A program made the translations under genes and the position numbers. A model generated the notes under the pieces. It did not search any database, had not been told where the DNA came from, and was given only the letters and a program-made list of their open reading frames with translations. Positions 1 to 10,896 of a stretch of DNA of 23,218 bases are shown here, piece by piece. Position 1 is the stretch's first letter, and every line of letters begins with the position of its first letter. This DNA is from Plantago elongata (lineage: Eukaryota > Streptophyta > Magnoliopsida > Lamiales > Plantaginaceae): assembly GCA_036897095.1 (NCBI GenBank), contig JAYMSP010002627.1, positions 1 to 23,218 of the forward strand. Reading direction: 5' to 3'.

Positions 1-2880
1 ATATATATATATATATAAAATATTTGTATTCATAAAACTCGTTAAAGCTCGTATTTTTTTGTATTTTAAATATTTGTATTCATACTCGTTAAATATAAGC
101 TTGTTTTTGGGCTCATTTTGTTAAGCTCGACTCGTTTGAGTTTAAGCTCGAGTATCTAAATACTCAGCTCGGCTCGAAAAACAGCACTAACCTGAACCAC
201 TTCCGCCCTCTCCCTCCACTAGAACCACCGTCGAAAATTATGATGCTCAAATAAGACGTCAATCAAATGTACCGTTCAATATTCTCATTATCTCTCTAGT
301 TTATTAATAGAAGTGTTTTGGCTAATGAATATACTTTCATTTATTTAAAGATTTTTTCTCTTAAGTTAGATAAATTCATTCTCTTTCTTACGTTGTTATC
401 CGACTGACCCTTCTATCTATGTCATCTTCTTCGTTTCGTGGAAGTGACTTACTCCAAATTTAAATTGAATAAACAAGATAAACATTTGAGATTTAAATCC
501 AAATGAAAACATTCAAACTACAGAGGTTCTTAATTTGTTTGGTTTCTTTATAGGGAGTTTGGGAAGACATGGATTGTATGCATCAGTATGGTTAAGATGG
601 AGAAACAAACGAAAGAATGGACACTAATGTACCAACTATCACATGGCTATTTTTCTATATATGTGGTTGTGGTCCAATTATACAAGAAATATACAAGCAG
701 GGAACTTGAGAGACACTAAAACAAACTTCATAATTGGGAGTGTGATGCATTTGAAGGTGTAATATATACACCCCATATGCCAAATTTCTCCCACGTATAT
801 ATGTGGTCCATTTTTGCCATATGCAACCACTTCTAATGACTTCCTATCATATCGCGCGTATTACCCTTAATAGCTACATGTCCGTAATCATCATTGTCAC
901 AACTATGTTTTGTAATGTGTATCCAGGTTAGGTAAGGTCATCTCCTCAAAATTTCAATATATGAAAGGGATGTATACATCAAGCTTCCAAGTCGCCGGAT
1001 AAGTCTAATATCACAAGCATCATTCAGTATGACTAATTGAAACATATAAATATTTTACTATGATAGTCATTTTATAATGTACTTCTCAAGTTACTGCGAT
1101 GGTTGTGTTTCTTATTAGCCTTCACCCCTTTATGTTACAAAATCGCATGATGATCACATACAAACATCATTCGAACATAAAAAAATGCAAGTAATACAGT
1201 AAGTGCAACACCAACTGACTGCATTTTATATTGCACTTGAGTTCTTGTGCTTTATATTACATTTATTTACTTAAATGCACGATTTTAATTTATATCGTGT
1301 AGTTTCGAATTGCATAATGAGACACACATTATCAGTGGCTAATGCCAAGTTGAACTAATGTAATGTGCAAAGTAAGACCTTGAGATTGGAAACATATGAG
1401 GCACATGGTGACAAATTTATGATAATAATATCCATCGTGTAATGTTTGACGGAGAATCCAATGAGAGTTTAGTGAGCTAGGGCATGTGGTTTAATTTCAT
1501 ATGAACTTTCTAATGATACTAAAAAAAGAAAAGAAAACGTGAATCAATTAGTAGCATGTTGCTACGTCTTGGACGTTATATATAATAGTAGGATAAAAGA
1601 CCATTTAACAATCCGGATTTTGTTTTGGTTGGACCACTCGCGATCCGAATTGCATGCAGACATAGAAAAAAAAACTATATTATTAATTTATTACCATATA
1701 AAAAATCATTAATTTTCAACTCATTTAATTTAGTTCAAATTTAATTAATTAATTTTATATTATAAATAAATTCAGTTCAGTTCAGTTTCATTCGTCTAGA
1801 TCATTCTGATTTAATCTTGTTATTCAAACAAAAAGAACCTTCTTAAATGATATGCCATGTAATATCATAAGAAAACATTAAGGGGTTGTTTGTTATACGA
1901 TTATAATCGGTTCATTTGGATCGATGAACAGTGATTGACCTAAAATACACTTTAAATATTTCATTTCAATTTCATTCCAAACATAATTTCATCAAAATTC
2001 ATTCAAATACCCATTCAAATTCTATATCAATCAGCCCTAAATAATCATTCAAGCCTTTCCACTCCAATTTATATTAGATAGCCCTTCGCACCACCTTTTG
2101 ATGCTCTTTCAACACATTTGGTTGAACAACACAACCAAATCTCAGCAATGCCATTATTGCATGTTTATAGAAAATAAGAGCTAAAGAAATTAGAGACATT
2201 AACACTAGTCAAATAATACTATATAGTAGCAAGGAAAAAGACAAAGGAAGTTAAGTTTTTGACTCTAATTGTCTATAGTATATTGTTAGATATGAAATGG
2301 CTAGTACATTTAATACACAAAATATGATTGTGTGTACCATAAGTGATTATTGTAACACATTATTATAGGAACAAGGAAACAAGTCTTAATTAATCTTGAC
2401 TGTAATTCTGTAATTGCAAAACTAATCTCTGATTTTATTTAAGCTGTATGTTTACTTAAAGATTCTAAAATATATTCGTAAAGATTTGAAAAGGAAGTTG
2501 AGTTCGAGTCGGAAAATTATTCCGCAAGCAGTAAAAACACGTAGAAAGGTCAGTTTAGTTGCAAGAAATTTCTCGTTCTGTCAGCAAACGGCACACTGAT
2601 CTGTTTGTTGTGTCTGTTGTCTCTCATCTTCACCTCACCGCTTTACAAATTCAATTTTAATATGTTAATGTTTCAATCATTTTCTCATCTCTCTCTCTTC
2701 GAATCTCACTCACACAGTTGCTCAACCCAAGTCACCATCCACAGCTCCTTCTTGCTCCTCCATACTAGCACAGTTATTGGAAAATAATAATAGTATTTAA
2801 ATAATTACATCGGGAAGTAGCAACATTTGTGCGTATTGCGTCGTTTTCCTCGGCTTCTTTTGGGAGAATCCCCCGTGAAG
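1..2880. other. AT-rich intergenic region, no gene seen
   Basis: The stretch starts with an (AT)n microsatellite at 1-17. About 30-180 contains recurrent AGCTCG/ACTCG words of the kind common in plant repeat ends. The rest is AT-rich with many homopolymers and no open frame with recognisable protein similarity. A 60-codon open frame at 2605-2787 is low-complexity Ser/Leu/His-rich and looks like chance. Around 1880-2040 the text resembles MITE sequence (GGGGTTGTTTGTT at the left, AGCCCTAAATAA at the right), but I could not establish matching termini. The distal part probably includes the promoter of the STICHEL-like gene that follows. Confidence 0.6.
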
Positions 2881-3499
2881 TTCATGTGCTAAGTATGGAG
2901 AAAGAGATCTGAACCAAACACCCATCTTTATTATTGCAACGGGTCACTTGCTTTCTTTCATTTCAATAGCGGTTGTAGGTTGCCGATACCTTCAAGATTC
3001 AGGTGAGTGAGAGAACTACTCTAAGCTTTCCTTTTCTTCTGTATTCTTTGCTCTCTTGTGGTCCTTATAGAACCCTCTTTGGTTTAATGCTCCAACTGTT
3101 TGTTCAAATGCCACCCACTACATAAAAAACCAGTCTTGAGTCATTTGATTCGGAAAGATTCGAGCTTTCTTCAAAAAAACTCTAGGGGCCCACATTTGCT
3201 TTGCTAATGGCGGTTATGTTGGTTGATTTGTTTTTCTTTTTTTTTGTAAATGCAATAGTATTAGTGTGAATTAGGTGATGTGTGTTGAGGGGTTTATGCT
3301 TGCATGTTCTTGAAGTTGAGCTGAGCATTGTGTTGATTTGCTTTGTTTTTGGCTTTTTTCATTATGAAGGTTTATCTGGTTAAATGATTGTATCAAGTAG
3401 AGGAGGTATTGGTAAGTAGTAAATGAAGAGCATTTGGTGGTGTCGAATATATTGGTTTGAAATAAGAACGATTGGAGCCAGTAGATTTATGTGGTGATC
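2880..3499 (+). promoter_or_regulatory. Probable 5' leader of the STICHEL-like gene with a leader intron
   Basis: A strong splice donor (CAG|GTGAGTG) lies at 3002/3003. It is followed by T-rich sequence and possible acceptors at 3368-3369 (after a T-rich run) or 3479-3480 (CCAG). This suggests an untranslated first exon and an intron in the leader. Short upstream ATGs near 3384 and 3424 would be in the leader if the earlier acceptor is used. The cap site and the acceptor cannot be fixed from sequence alone. Confidence 0.4.
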
Positions 3500-6325
3500 A
3501 TGACCAAGGCAGTTCGTGATCGGATACTCAAGGATGTGAATGGTAATATCAGTGATCATTTGCGCAACCACATTCATTTGACGAATTGCATTCATTTGAA
3601 GAACCATATGCATAAGCAAAGTCCCATCTTGACGGACAGGACCCTCATGAGGGACCTTGTTGTCCTTCAGAGGTCAAGGTCTCTGAGGGATCCTTCTGCT
3701 AGTCCACCGTCGTGGCATTCGCCTTCAGTTGCTGAAATGCTTTTACGAAGAGGCGAAAGGGATGGTATTGTCAATGGAAGACGATCAATTGGTTTAGAAC
3801 GTTCCAAAGAGGATGCATGGGTTTCCGGGAACTCTCCTCCGAATGATGGAGATGAGATTCTTTACCACAGAAGGGCCGAGAAGGAAGAGTCAAGTGGAAG
3901 ATCACTGAGAAATAATGCCCTGCATTTGAATGATGAACATCCAGCAGGCAGGAATGACCGTGTTCCGGGAAACTCAGAGTCGAGAGACAGGAGACTGAAG
4001 AAGAAAGAAGTCTATAGCGAAGAACAACAACTAAAAAACTACTCTGACCGGTTAAAAGACGTTCTTTCTGAAAGTGATGATGCTGCGTCATCTCATAATC
4101 ATGGCAACAGGAGAAATATCGATAAATTTGCTGAAGCAGCAGAGGCTAATGTGCGCAGTCATGGGAATAGTGTGAATAGGGCAAGGAGACGTAGATTTCG
4201 TGGAGCAAGAAGAAACCGTCCTGTTAATGCTCGAGATGTTGAAACTCAGAATGATATGTCCGTGGCGTCTAATTCATTTGCTCAAGCATTTCGCAAAAAT
4301 CATGAAGAAGAGGGAGCTGAGGAGTTTGATGATCGACGTATGACCGGAATTCCAAGAAACGGGTGTGGTATTCCTTTTAACTGGTCAAGGATTCATCATA
4401 GAGGTAAATCATTTCTTGACATGGCGGGTAGGAGCCTATCTTGTGGTTTATCTGATCCAAGGTTAAAGAAAGGTGGTTCAGTTTCTAGGGGAAGAAATAT
4501 TCCTGACATGGCTGTCATGTCGGATCATTCGAGTTCATCTATTAAATCTGATGCTGAAGCTTTGCCTTTACTTTTTGAAGCTTCAGGATCTCAGGGGAGC
4601 ATCGATCATGCGGCTTGGCAGCATGATTATTCGGGAGAATTAGGCATATTTGCTGACAATTTGTTGAAGCAGGAAACTGACTCAGATCTTGCATCAGAAG
4701 GAAGATCTCGTGAGAAGCACAAATTGCATAGGCATCTGACTAATAGGCATGAAAATCTTACTCAAAAGTACATGCCAAGAACATTCAGAGATCTGGTGGG
4801 TCAGAACTTAGTGGTACAAGCCCTCTCAAATGCTATCATGAAGAAAAAGGTTGGATTGCTATATGTATTTTACGGGCCTCCTGGAACTGGTAAAACGTCT
4901 TGTGCACGTATGTTTGCCAGGGGTTTAAATTGCCAGTCTACAGAGTCTCCTAAACCTTGTGGATATTGCAATGCTTGCATTGCACATGATATTGGCAAGA
5001 GTCGAAACATAAAAGAAGTGGGCGCAGTCACTAATGTTGACTGTGAGAGCATTATTGAAGTTCTTGACAATATGACTGCCTCAAAGCTTCAATCTCAGTA
5101 CAGAGTGTTCATATTTGATGAATGTGATACACTGTCTTCTGATTGTTGGAGTGCAATACTGAAGGTCATTGATCGAGCTCCAAGGCATGTCGTTTTCATT
5201 CTTGTTTGCTCAAGTCTTGATGTTTTGCCTCATATAATAATATCCAGGTGCCAGAAATTCTTTTTCCCGAAGTTGAAAGATGCAGACATAACACTTTGCA
5301 GTGGATAGCAACCAAAGAAGATTTGGAAATGGATAAAGACGCCTTGAAGCTTATTGCCTCAAGATCAGATGGATCATTAAGAGATGCAATTAAGAGATGC
5401 AGAGATGACACTTGAACAATTGAGTTTGCTTGGACAGAAAATAACTCTTTGCCTGGTGTAGGAGCTGGTATGTTATCTTAATAATCTTAAAACCACCACA
5501 TGTTACTAAATTTGCCCAAAATTTTATTAAATAGATTATGCTTATTGTGAAGTGCTGAAATGCAGAAGCAGATTTTTAAAATATATAAAAGCAAGATTCT
5601 TGGGTTTTAGAAATTGAAAATTATATAAGAATGTTGTTACATAATATCACATCAATTGCAAATACTTCATACATTTTGGGTACTTTACAGTAGATGAAAC
5701 ATACTACTAGAAGCTATTTTTCTTATTTTTTGTTCGTGACCATGCGCCTCTGGATCATGCAATTTACGAGGAATGATTCTTCCTTTGTATCTTGGCCTGC
5801 AGAGGAATGACTGCTTTTCCGTTTCCACAGGTTGGGCTTATTTCAGATGAGAAGTTAGTGGATCTACTTGATTTAGCTTTATCTGCTGACACTGTCAATA
5901 CGGTGAAGAATCTGAGAGATATCATGGAGTCTGGTGTTGAGCCATTGGCATTAATGTCTCAGCTTGCTACGAGCCTACGATCATAACTGATATCCTCGTT
6001 GGGAGCTATGATTTCATGAAAGAAAGGTCTAGAAGGAAGTTCTTTAAGCGGCAAGTGGCAAAATGACTTGGTTCACTGTTGCCCTCTTGCAACTGGCCCC
6101 TGATCAACAGTACATGCTACCTAGTTCTTCTGCAGACACGAGTTTGAATCACAGTCCGCTAGTGTTGCAGAATGGTGCTTTAAGAGAGAGACCAAGAAAA
6201 AGCAACGCTGAGTTGCCAAATTTCCAAGCTGCAGTTCTGCGAATGTTTATTATAATTCTGTATTCAGGGGTACTATGAATGGAAAAGTACATGTTGCAGG
6301 TGGATCAGCTTCTATGAGAATTTAA
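3500..6325 (+). pseudogene. STICHEL-like protein (DNA pol III gamma/tau-like AAA+), broken copy
   Basis: STICHEL in Arabidopsis controls trichome branching, and its relatives share an AAA+ domain with the bacterial clamp-loader gamma/tau subunit. The start ATG is at 3500, because MTKAVRDRILKD is the conserved family N-terminus. The first frame is open for 602 residues to a TAG at 5306-5308. It has a basic stretch at residues 227-240, Walker A GPPGTGKT at 459-466, a zinc-type quartet C478/C487/C490/C493, and a Walker B-like FDECD. Similarity then continues in pieces. An inferred 4-base loss near 5289 shifts the frame. A tandem 13-bp duplication (5376-5388/5389-5401) shifts it back. There is an in-frame TAG at 5459-5461, then a normal intron at 5468-5830. 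An 8-base insertion near 5972 leads to TAA at 5984. A segment is missing before 6063, and remnants end at about 6325. Family members run to about 1,100-1,200 residues, so the C-terminal third is gone. A truncated 602-residue product remains possible. Confidence 0.88.
5468..5830 (+). other. Surviving intron of the STICHEL-like pseudogene
   Basis: The sequence CTG|GTATGTT at 5467/5468 and TTTCCACAG| ending at 5830 make a good GT-AG intron of 363 bases. Joining the flanks gives ELVGLISDEKLVDLLDLALS, a contiguous conserved stretch of the family. Keeping an intron argues that this copy arose by DNA duplication or in-place decay and is not a processed retrocopy. Confidence 0.8.
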
Positions 6326-7540
6326 ATGATATAAATGATATCAACTATTGTACTATTTAATGCGATTTAATGTATATATTTTATTCTTCAATTGATATCC
6401 ATTCACATTATATATAATGTTTTTTTAGTCACGAAAAAGAATATGAAACCCCACCAATCTACGTGCGATCGTTTGGAATTTTTTATTATGTTTCCCTATT
6501 TTACATTTTTTATGCATTATTACATTTTTAATGAAAAAATAATTTTTCGGGTCCAAAAAATTAAATCCGAATTCAAAATTAGATTTATTGGCCTCAGCCC
6601 GTACAAATTTTCGTTCAAAATGGATGTTTGAAAGTGTATATATGATGATTTGTAATTTTTGTGTTCAAAAAATAGAATATTTAAATTAAAAAAAAAAGAT
6701 TTTTAACGGTTTTTAACCGTAACCAAAAACCAAACCTATTGTGGTTGTAACCGGTCAGTTGCTAAACAGTTACAGTTACGATTATGATTAATAACTGTTT
6801 AAAAAAAACAAATGGTTATTAATTGGTTATGGTTATGATTTTTAACCAATCATTCCCACCCCTTTGCTAGAACATTAGGTGTTCCTGTTATTCCTGTATG
6901 GCCTCATATGAATTTTCATGATTAAAAAAACTTGTTAAACTCTATGCCATTTACAAAAGTGTAATGAAGGCCACCAGATAGTGTCTTAAATCTTAAAAAT
7001 CCTTGTGAAGATCATACAGTACTATAAAAGAATCCCTCATCATTAAACAAAACTCAACAGTGATTTTCTCAAAAAAAACATGATAAAATTCGGAGATTTG
7101 CCGCGTGCAACCAAAAATGAGTATGTCAATGTGCAGGGGACTAGGCGGCATCAAGTTGGCTTCGATGGAGTTGGGGACGATGGTGGTTTGTAATCTGGGT
7201 ACTGCACCAAGAATGAACACCAGTTAGTTTGAGTGCCCAAATACTCAAATAACTTTTAGTAACATTACTCACTGAACTGGAAGGCATTCAGTCTCTCATC
7301 GCCTGTAAGAAAACAAGCAAGATTTACATGCTGTGAAGTTCAGTTTTATCCAGCAACTCACCTCTTAGGACCAAACTCCACATACTCTTCATACATGAGA
7401 GTGAATGTATAATTTATATAGTGAAACAAGCAGAAATTGTGATGCACTCAGATATATATCCGGAAAAGAAAGTGCACCATTTAAATTCCTAAAGAATGTA
7501 AACAGAGAGACTGAGCCAAACTTATTCTTCTACAATCGAC
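6326..7540. other. Repeat-like spacer between STICHEL-like and STR4A genes
   Basis: No gene is visible. At 6690-6865 the sequence is built of repeated ACCGTAACC / GGTTATGGTTATGATT words and ends in AATCATTCCCACCCCTTT. This style is typical of decayed non-autonomous transposon ends, and the reverse complement begins AAAGGGGTGGGAAT, resembling some plant hAT termini. I found no matching opposite end. The segment lies soon after the point where the STICHEL-like similarity stops, so an insertion or rearrangement here may explain the lost C-terminus. The 3' UTR of the minus-strand gene probably occupies part of 7000-7567. Confidence 0.45.
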
Positions 7541-7542
7541 AG

Positions 7543-7560
7543 GAGAGAGAGAGAGAGAGA
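7543..7560. repeat. (GA)9 microsatellite
   Basis: A perfect GA dinucleotide run lies just downstream of the STR4A stop codon, so it reads as (CT)n in the 3' UTR of that minus-strand gene. Confidence 0.9.
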
Positions 7561-7567
7561 TGCAGTT

Positions 7568-10022
7568 TCATACATTGGGGTAGGGAGATGATGGTCGTGC
7601 GCCACTCTTAGATTCAATGGTGGGACTAGTGGAGCTTAAATCTCCATTGTCAACTTCTTTACTACTTTGTTTTGCACTGGAATCTGTACTAGAGGACAAG
7701 TTATCACTAGTTCCGGATACTTGTCGTGTCCCTCCATTGACATCAAGTTGTTTTGTGCGAGTAGTCCTCTCCTTAGGATAGATGTGCAATGACGGAGGTA
7801 GCAGTGATTCTTGTATCTCCTTCAATATGCAAACATGCACGTCAGTGAGCTACATCAATATGTGATGTAATTGCTAACAAATTTACTACTTGAAGAGTGT
7901 CCATCACATACCGGACAAGCTTGTCTTTAAAGGTCAATAAGTACTTTTTGCAATTATCAAAAGCATTGAAAGTAGCTGCTGATAAAAAATATGGAGATTT
8001 AACTATGATTTCATGAAACCTAAAGATATTCATGCAGGCAAAGATGGGACAACTGAATTTTATATTGTGTAGTGGGAAGTTCCGCTTAAAAAGTTCAGGT
8101 CTTTAAATATATCATAAGGGTCACTGATCTAAACCAAAACTAAAAGCAAAATGAAAAATGACAGTTCTGAAGTCTTCAACTGCAGGTTATATCAGATCAG
8201 AGGCCAAGGGCTATGTACTTGAATAAAGGGTGCATGTACAAAACGTTAATAATTTCCTCATGTCAAAAATAGAAAAGTAAACGAGAAACATATCATAATA
8301 CTTGCCTGGAGTCCGGAACAATGAAAAATCATATTATGACTTCAAAACAAATATTGGAAGAATTGTTTTGGTCGAAAATATACATTAAGTTTGTGTTATC
8401 TTCAACTGAAAATCACTTCAGTTCAGTTCAGTCCAGTGCAGTTCAACTTGGCTTAGTTATAATTTATACCTTACTTGTTAATTCAGTCCAGTTCAATAAC
8501 TATTAGTTGAAGAGAACACAGCCTAAGCATGCATGAGCTATCTTTGGTATGATAGCAGTGAAATTCATAACGTTCGAAAGCTCCTAAGGTTTCTTCCAAC
8601 ACTCAAAATCTAATAATTGATTTATGCATCATATATAGACGGTATACATGTAAGCCATGAATCATGATGAGTATTTGAGCACCTTAAGATACTCGGCTTT
8701 ATTGCTCTATATCCAGGAAAGGAAGGGGTGGGGGGTAACTGTAACATATAGTTTCATGTAAAACTGAACAAACTCAGCTCCAAAAAGATGGAAATCACAT
8801 ACTGTTTACTTTACGAGCATGAGGAAATTGTAATACAATGATCCCCACCATTGATGATGATAATAGCTATAAAAGCACATCAAAAATTAAAGTTATAAAC
8901 ATTATTTCCGTGTCAAACTGAAGAAAAAACAACATACCTGCCATCCATTTTTCCCTATGATCCCTCCTCTTATAGCATAGGCCTCTTTAAAACCATTTTT
9001 AACCAAGAGCTCAGCAACTTTCATGGAATTACCGTCGAAACTACCTTACACATTGAAAGAATCGACAGACAAGTTAGTTCGAGCTTCTGCGTTAAAAGAA
9101 CAAAGTGCTCATTCTGCAATGTCTTAAATAAAGCAACAGTTGGGTTCACTACATAAACATTCTCTTAACAAGTAAATCTCTCAATGTCACTTGACAACAT
9201 TGCATAAATGTTGAAACTTCAAAAAATGCTTCACCCAAAACAAGAAATGTCTTATCATATTTTTCACTTCAAGAAACCAACTGAGAATCAGAAATAAAGA
9301 AACAGGCAACATAATACAACTAGAAAACATTCAAAGCCTTACTTGTCTAGAACACAAACGGTAGAATTTTTAGGGTCTCCAAGATTCTCCAAGACCCTCT
9401 TTACAAATCCATCTTCGTCCCCTTCACAAAATTCGACCTGCAGGGCACTCTTATTGTATATTTTCAGATTAGGAGAAGGCAAGTAACTCAAACTCTTACT
9501 ATCTCTAATATCCAACAACCGAGTACTCGGCTCATCCTTGAGCTTCTTAAATGCATTAACAGCAGATATAAACTTGTACTTCTGCAAAAACTCCTCTGTC
9601 AACGGAATCCCAATGAACCAAATGAAGGACACAGTGATAGCAAAGAAAGGGTGCGTAGTTAAAAAGTCATCGATCGAAACTAAAATCGACTCCAAGTTGA
9701 TTTTACCAGACCCTTCTTCAACCGGGAAAGTGGTGGTGATTTCTGATGCGTAGCAAGAGATTGGAAGAGATAATCCAAGAAGCAGAAAAGAAAAGTGGGT
9801 TTTGAGTGGAAATTTGTGGGTAGTGAAAAAAGAGAGTTCTTTATGGAAATTATTGAAGAAAAAGGTAGGCCTTGGAATTGGGGGATTTGGGGTTTGGGAA
9901 TCATTGGAAACGGAAATGTAATTTGGGGTAAGGGGAAGGTGAGAAATTGGGGTTGATTTGAGGGTTTTGGAGAGGGTCACGAAATGTGGGGAAGCTGAAA
10001 GGCATCTGGAAAGAGACTCCAT
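7568..10022 (-). CDS. STR4A: Rhodanese-like domain-containing protein 4A, chloroplastic (STR4A-like)
   Basis: Three exons read on the minus strand: 10022-9343, 9040-8938 and 7819-7568 (680+103+252 bases, 344 residues). The start is the ATG at 10022, giving MESLSRCLS. All junctions are GT-AG, and the frame runs through them as VCVLDN/FDGNS and GKNGWQ/EIQESL. The first ~75 residues are Ser/Thr-rich and acidic-poor, as in a plastid transit peptide. A hydrophobic run at about 76-92 ends in SCYA, a possible thylakoid-type processing site. A second hydrophobic segment lies at about 125-141 (FFAITVSFIWFIGIPL). The rhodanese fold covers about 145-260 and includes RLLDIRD and GFKEAYAIRGG. The usual nucleophilic Cys position aligns with Asp226, so sulfurtransferase activity is unlikely. 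A scaffold or regulatory role, as for the related TROL (STR4), is an inference. The C-terminal tail is Ser/Thr-rich and looks disordered. Confidence 0.9.
7820..8937 (-). other. Intron 2 of the STR4A-like gene
   Basis: This 1118-base GT-AG intron (donor CAG|GTATGTT, acceptor ATTGAAG|GAG) joins codons in phase 0. It is the largest intron of the gene and contains a MITE-like fragment at 8403-8524. Confidence 0.8.
8403..8524. mobile_element. MITE right-end fragment, related to the 22531-22864 element
   Basis: This segment shares with the complete MITE at 22531-22864 an AAAATCACTT(C) / CAGTTCAGTTCAGT tract. It ends in AGTTGAAGAGAACACAGCC followed by TAA, one base different from the AGTTGAAGAGAACATAGCC terminus of that element. 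A degraded left end (GGCTATGTACTTGAA) may lie near 8210, which would make an element of about 315 bases inside intron 2 of STR4A. That left boundary is uncertain. Confidence 0.6.
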
Positions 10023-10540
10023 GAAAAGCAAAGGGAGTGAGAAGAAGAAGAATTATGTGAGAGTTCACGGTGAAGACACTCACTCAAGAAGATGATGATA
10101 AGATGTGGCGCCATATTCAACGGTTGGAATTTGTTCATCTTGCCAGTAGTAGTGTTGTGGGAGAAATTATTTCATCAGATATTGGAGTAAGTCGTAGATT
10201 ATGTACTTAAAAATAAACTATAATATTTCTTTAACAAACAATCTATTAAATTTAAAATTATTCTTCAAATTGTTTTCATCAAACCCGTCCTCATTATGAA
10301 TTTGATCCGAAAGAATAGAGGTTGGGTAACCATCTAAAATCGGATCCAAACTCCAATCTCACAAACTCACTTCAAGATCTCTTTCCTTAGAACACAAACT
10401 GACAAACTCCCTTTCTTTCTTCCAAGCGGAAAATCATCTAGCCCTAGGAGACCACCCTAGCACATCAAAATCTTATTTGGCCAAAAAAACAACTTCTAGT
10501 TTCTACTAGCCAAGCCTTTTAATCTATAGTATAATCACTT
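10023..10540. other. STR4A upstream region
   Basis: This stretch upstream of the minus-strand STR4A start has no coding signal. It probably holds the 5' UTR and promoter of that gene. I could not pick out a convincing TATA box or a named motif. Confidence 0.4.
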
Positions 10541-10566
10541 AGACCGCCCACTATAACGGTTGAATG

Positions 10567-10617
10567 GATCGATCGTGACGGGCGGTTACTCCGCAACCGT
10601 AGGCGTCACGATCGATC
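10567..10617. repeat. 14-bp perfect inverted repeat (stem-loop) near transposon left end
   Basis: GATCGATCGTGACG at 10567-10580 is the exact reverse complement of CGTCACGATCGATC at 10604-10617, with a 23-base GC-rich loop that itself pairs CGGTT with AACCG. It lies just inside the left end of the Harbinger-like fossil and could be a subterminal structure of that element or a small nested insertion. Confidence 0.8.
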
Positions 10618-10896
10618 GATGTATTGTGGTGACCGGTCCTTTTTTTATTTTTTTTTGTTTTTAATAAATTCAAATTAAAATAATAATTGAATATTGGTAC
10701 GAATAACGGATATATTTTCAAACATATACGAATAACGGCTATTTTCGTTCTAAAATGGTGTTTTCTTATTGAATTGGGAATGATACAGTACAACTTAATT
10801 AATACAACTTTTGAAAATGAAAATAACAAACTTGTACGGAATTTGAAACTACAACAGACAAACGCAAACATAAAACACCATTTAATTGAATCTGCT

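Noticed and set aside
1880..2040. Possible MITE beginning GGGGTTGTTTGTT
   Set aside because: No matching terminal inverted repeat or target-site duplication could be found by eye.
2605..2787. 60-codon open frame upstream of the STICHEL-like leader
   Set aside because: Low-complexity Ser/Leu/His composition and no similarity, probably chance.
3380..3619. 79-codon minus-strand frame overlapping the STICHEL-like start
   Set aside because: It is antisense to a conserved N-terminus and only mirrors its codon composition.
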